From: Lichtheimia corymbifera B2541
Taxonomy: Eukaryota > Mucoromycota > Mucoromycetes > Mucorales > Lichtheimiaceae
DNA length: 64,000 bases
Reading direction: 5' to 3'
Assembly: GCA_000697475.1 (NCBI GenBank)
Contig: JNEU01001154.1
Location: forward strand, 186,001 to 250,000
The position numbers were made by a program, and so were the translations under genes. Position 1 is the first letter of the stretch. Each line of letters starts with the position of its first letter. This document shows positions 63,717 to 64,000 of the stretch, one piece after another. Under the pieces are notes generated by a model, which saw only the letters and a program-made list of their open reading frames with translations, ran no database searches and was not told where the DNA came from.

Positions 63717-64000
63717 ATGCTATTCACCTCTGACGAATCAAGAAAGTCCGTGCTGTGCATTGACAACTTATTATCACCCGAGCCACCCAAGACAACATCC
63801 ACTGAAAAAACGGTGACAAAGATGTCTGCCAAAAAGCTCAAGGAAAAACGAAAAAGGGCTACTCCAGAGCAACTTGATGTATTGAATAAGGTGTTTAGTC
63901 AAACATCATTTCCATCGACTGAGATGCGGTTGCAGCTTGGCAAGCAACTCGGTATGAAACCAAGAACAGTGCAAATATGGTTTCAGAATCGACGACAAGC
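63717..64000 (+). CDS. Homeobox transcription factor, 5' part (cut by the window end)
   Basis: From ATG 63717 the frame is open for 94 codons to the last base. A short Ser/Thr/Pro-rich leader and a basic stretch (KMSAKKLKEKRKRATPEQLD) open a typical 60-residue homeodomain: helix 1 EQLDVLNKVFSQ, helix 2 TEMRLQLGKQLGM and recognition helix RTVQIWFQNRRQA, with the invariant Trp, Phe, Asn and Arg. There is no three-residue TALE insertion. The domain is cut just before its last basic residues. Fungal members act in differentiation and cell-cycle control; which orthologue this is cannot be read from the fragment. Confidence 0.88.
   Translation, partial: MLFTSDESRKSVLCIDNLLSPEPPKTTSTEKTVTKMSAKKLKEKRKRATPEQLDVLNKVFSQTSFPSTEMRLQLGKQLGMKPRTVQIWFQNRRQ

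Overview
The window is eukaryotic nuclear DNA from a filamentous fungus, most likely a Mucoromycota (Mucorales-type) species. Genes are dense and sit on both strands. Most are split by short introns (about 50-170 nt, GTAAGT-like donors). Regulatory proteins carry long Gln tracts. The fungal markers are a Zn2Cys6 factor, SVF1, SOK1/TCP11 and a FUN19/Laf-type SWIRM protein. A GABA-B-like family C receptor fits an early-diverging fungus rather than an ascomycete yeast. No tRNA, rRNA, CRISPR, viral or prokaryotic feature was seen. Exon boundaries were read by eye from splice motifs, reading phase and family conservation.

Layout: 1-8.7 kb holds two transcription factor genes (Zn2Cys6, bHLH) in large empty spacers. 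8.7-15.2 kb holds a 13-exon family C GPCR and the protein farnesyltransferase beta subunit. 15.6-20.1 kb (minus strand) holds SVF1, a second bHLH factor, a SWIRM protein and proteasome beta-6. 20.6-24.9 kb holds an orphan seven-helix protein and a 12-exon PP2A B56 subunit. 24.9-30.5 kb is an accessory desert: two short inverted-repeat elements, a degenerate repeat array, a tandem duplication and decayed coding blocks. 30.5-44.3 kb is compact: actin capping protein alpha, SOK1/TCP11, a ketohexokinase-like kinase, a full-length ATG16 with WD40 repeats, RPT4, MAD2 and VPS4. 45-52 kb holds an intronless PPR protein, a DUF4097-like membrane protein and an FYR-domain protein. 53-59.4 kb holds PAN2 and inorganic pyrophosphatase. 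60.3-64 kb holds two uncharacterised membrane proteins and the start of a homeobox gene cut by the window end.

The genes do not form one pathway; the order looks like ordinary fungal gene mixing. Shared themes are protein turnover and membrane trafficking (RPT4, beta-6, VPS4, ATG16), signalling (GPCR, B56, SOK1, farnesyltransferase) and mRNA decay (PAN2). The most unusual item is the GPCR: its cytoplasmic tail contains what reads as a pleckstrin-homology fold, an architecture I do not know from described family C receptors.
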